Positions 62,408 through 64,000 of a DNA stretch of 64,000 nucleotides are shown here, one piece after another (position 1 is the stretch's first letter; each line of letters opens with the position of its first letter). Source of the DNA: Rubrivivax sp. (lineage in GTDB: Bacteria; Pseudomonadota; Gammaproteobacteria; Burkholderiales; Burkholderiaceae_C); NCBI GenBank assembly GCA_027490215.1, contig JAIXYO010000037.1, forward strand, positions 16,102-80,101, read 5' to 3'. The position numbers and the translations under genes were made by a program. The notes below the pieces were generated by a model, which saw only the letters and a list, made by a program, of their open reading frames with translations, was not told the DNA's origin and searched no databases.

Positions 62408-63838
62408 TCAGAACCGCAACTCCGATGAGAGCATCAGCCCGAGGCCCTGGTTTCGCGGCAGGCCCTCGTAGCGGGTACGCCGCCAGGTGGCCTCGACAGC
62501 GTATTGCGCATGGGCGGAGGGGTCCCAGATCAGGTTGAGGAAGCCGGTTTCATTGCGCGAGAACGCGCCTGGGAACAGGTTGCCGGACCGCGGCTTATCC
62601 ACACCGTAGCCCATGTGCGTGTGCAGAGTCGGCTGCCAGTACCACATGGCCTCGCCCCATCCGCCAGAGGCTCGCACGGGCCTTTGGGTGGTCGGGTTGA
62701 CCGTCTGGAAAACCCCGCCCAGGTAGGCGCCCAGCGCCGAGCCGGTGAAGAGTTCTCCCTGAACCGCGAACTGCCGACTCAGGCGCCATCGACCGTCAAG
62801 GGAAACGCCCCACATGTCTGTCTTGAAGGCGCTGAAAGCGCCGCTCGCCGAGAAGGTGCGAAACCGGCCTACCACTCCTGAGGCACCGAGCTCGTAGTCA
62901 TTGCCCGGCACCCATGCCGATGCGTCGGTGCCTCCTGCGCTCCACAGCACGCGTGACTCCAGGTTCGGAAACCCGACGTTTTCGGTCGAGGTTTGTGGCT
63001 TGATGTTGCTCGACGTGGAGTCGGCCGCGGCGACCACCAGCGTGAGCCGATCCCGATCGCCCAGCGTGATGTAGCGCTCCGCGCGCAATTGCGTGCGGGT
63101 TGAATTGCCGGGGTTTCCCGAGCCCGCCAGGGCCGAAATGGTGTCGACCATCTTGGGCATGCGAGGGCTGAACACATCCTCCTGCAGTCCGATGGCGTAG
63201 CGTTCACTGGCGTTGCGAAGCTCTGCCAACGCCAGAACCGGTGTCAGCCCATAGCCGGGCGAAAAAAGGTCGCCGTTGTTCATGTTGAACACCAGCAGGC
63301 CGCCGGCCTGGTAATCACCCGTTCGAAGACCGTCGATCCCCAGCAGGATGCTGCTCGGGCGAGCATCCAGCTTGGTGCTGCCTTGAGGCACGCCCGGCAC
63401 TTTCGGCAGCAGAAAAAACGGGGAACCATCAGGCTGTGCGCGCGCCGAGGTCGTCATGAGGGTTGTTCGCAAAGAACCCCCGAGCGTCAGCTTGATGCCT
63501 TCGAAACGGGAGGCCACGACGGGCGTTGACGGCGGGTTGACGGCTGGCGGGTTGACAGCAGGCGCGGGCGCGACCGCCGAATTCGAGGCAGTCGATGCTG
63601 GGGCAGCCGATGATGGCGCCGACGATCGTGAGCCCTCGACCATCTGAACCAGGCGGTCGATTTGCCGCTGTTGCGCGTCAATCAAGGTCTGCTGCTGCAT
63701 CAGGCGCTGCTGTAATTCGCGCAGCAAGGATTCCTGTGAGCCAGGGGCTTGCGCTGAGGCGGCGAAACACGCGAGGCCCAAGGGCAACGCGACCAGCGTT
63801 GCAGCGCACGATCGAAGGGGTCGACTACACCAGGTCAT
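62408..63838 (-). CDS. Outer-membrane porin with N-terminal coiled coil (DcaP-like)
   Basis: 476 residues from ATG 63838. A signal peptide ending near AASAQA is followed by a coiled coil (LLRELQQRLMQQQTLIDAQQ), a Pro/Ala-rich linker and a beta-barrel with aromatic strand ends up to the final GLGLMLSSELRF. The layout resembles DcaP-type trimeric porins. It probably brings substrate to the exported amidohydrolase encoded downstream. Confidence 0.72.
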   Translation of the reverse strand: MTWCSRPLRSCAATLVALPLGLACFAASAQAPGSQESLLRELQQRLMQQQTLIDAQQRQIDRLVQMVEGSRSSAPSSAAPASTASNSAVAPAPAVNPPAVNPPSTPVVASRFEGIKLTLGGSLRTTLMTTSARAQPDGSPFFLLPKVPGVPQGSTKLDARPSSILLGIDGLRTGDYQAGGLLVFNMNNGDLFSPGYGLTPVLALAELRNASERYAIGLQEDVFSPRMPKMVDTISALAGSGNPGNSTRTQLRAERYITLGDRDRLTLVVAAADSTSSNIKPQTSTENVGFPNLESRVLWSAGGTDASAWVPGNDYELGASGVVGRFRTFSASGAFSAFKTDMWGVSLDGRWRLSRQFAVQGELFTGSALGAYLGGVFQTVNPTTQRPVRASGGWGEAMWYWQPTLHTHMGYGVDKPRSGNLFPGAFSRNETGFLNLIWDPSAHAQYAVEATWRRTRYEGLPRNQGLGLMLSSELRF

Positions 63839-63888
63839 TTGTTGCTTTAACTCAGGGTCTGCATGAGTGTCGTGTCGCCGAGCTTGCG

Positions 63889-64000
63889 TCAACCCTGCGC
63901 AGGCCCGAGCAAGCGCAGCAGCCAGTGGTTGAGGTCGGCGACCTCCTGGGGGCACACCGAGTGCGCCATCGGGTACTCGTGCCAGTCGACCACACAGCCC
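63889..64000 (-). CDS. C-terminal part of an alpha/beta carboxylesterase (partial)
   Basis: The frame ending at TGA 63889-63891 reads VVDWHEYPMAHSVCPQEVAD and LNHWLLRLLG. WHEYPMAHSVCPQE with its catalytic histidine is the C-terminus of the phospholipase/carboxylesterase family. The rest lies beyond the window edge. Its stop is 50 bases upstream of the porin start. Confidence 0.82.
   Translation of the reverse strand, partial: GCVVDWHEYPMAHSVCPQEVADLNHWLLRLLGPAQG

Overview
The window looks like chromosomal DNA from a GC-rich betaproteobacterium of the order Burkholderiales, probably near the Leptothrix/Rubrivivax/Aquabacterium group. The evidence is the strong third-position G/C bias, household gene blocks typical of that order (dacC-dat-ybeD-lipB-lipA, phoH-ybeY, PTS EIIA-HPr-EI, pepP-ubiH, tkt-gap), small families common there (DUF1840, DUF4197, zf-CHCC) and a PEP-CTERM protein. 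This placement is an inference from gene content. I saw no rRNA, tRNA, CRISPR array, prophage or intact insertion sequence.

Layout. 0-8 kb: the edge of a SnoaL-like gene, an anti-sigma factor remnant, a PAS histidine kinase, ilvE, radA, a PEP-CTERM protein and a minus-strand alr-thioesterase-arfB group. 8-17 kb: lplT with a coupled 17-codon leader, a drug/metabolite exporter, glutathione peroxidase, an aromatic aminotransferase, a translationally coupled HD-GYP / GGDEF-EAL pair, DUF1840 and a histidine phosphatase. 17-22 kb: ruvB and ruvA on the minus strand, separated by a plus-strand copper-type module (DUF2946, TonB receptor, PCuAC). 22-28 kb: a two-component system, phoH-ybeY, corA and hemB. 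28-36 kb: hemJ-like, VanZ, ferredoxin, hydrolase, dacC, dat, ybeD, lipB, lipA, then a TlpA-like thioredoxin. 36-47 kb: DUF4197, a degenerate hybrid kinase, a lipoprotein, the PTS phosphorelay split by an acyltransferase, then ubiH, pepP, a cation exporter and murU. 47-57.5 kb: tkt, gap, a SET-birA-SPOR group, topB, an AmpG-like permease and an M48 protease. 57.5-64 kb is more accessory: an ABC-permease remnant, a di-haem cytochrome gene with a riboswitch, a transposase remnant, a small exported protein, a YbaY/META protein, an exported amidohydrolase, a porin and the end of a carboxylesterase.

The most striking element is a GEMM-I (cyclic-di-GMP class I) riboswitch on the minus strand at about 58941-59045. 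It is followed by a terminator whose arms overlap the aptamer, and lies directly upstream of a MauG/cytochrome c peroxidase-family gene. The same window encodes proteins that break down cyclic-di-GMP (HD-GYP and EAL), so the second messenger is probably in use. The riboswitch-cytochrome unit sits between remnants of an ABC permease and of an IS91-type transposase, which suggests it was inserted there.

Two other patterns recur. Three blocks that are normally contiguous in related bacteria (ruvA-ruvB, ptsH-ptsI, murU-pepP) are each interrupted by genes on the opposite strand. At least nine genes without a Shine-Dalgarno sequence have a -10-like hexamer ending 5-8 bases before the start codon, which suggests leaderless mRNAs. 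All functional calls rest on motif and family recognition by eye; no database search was run.
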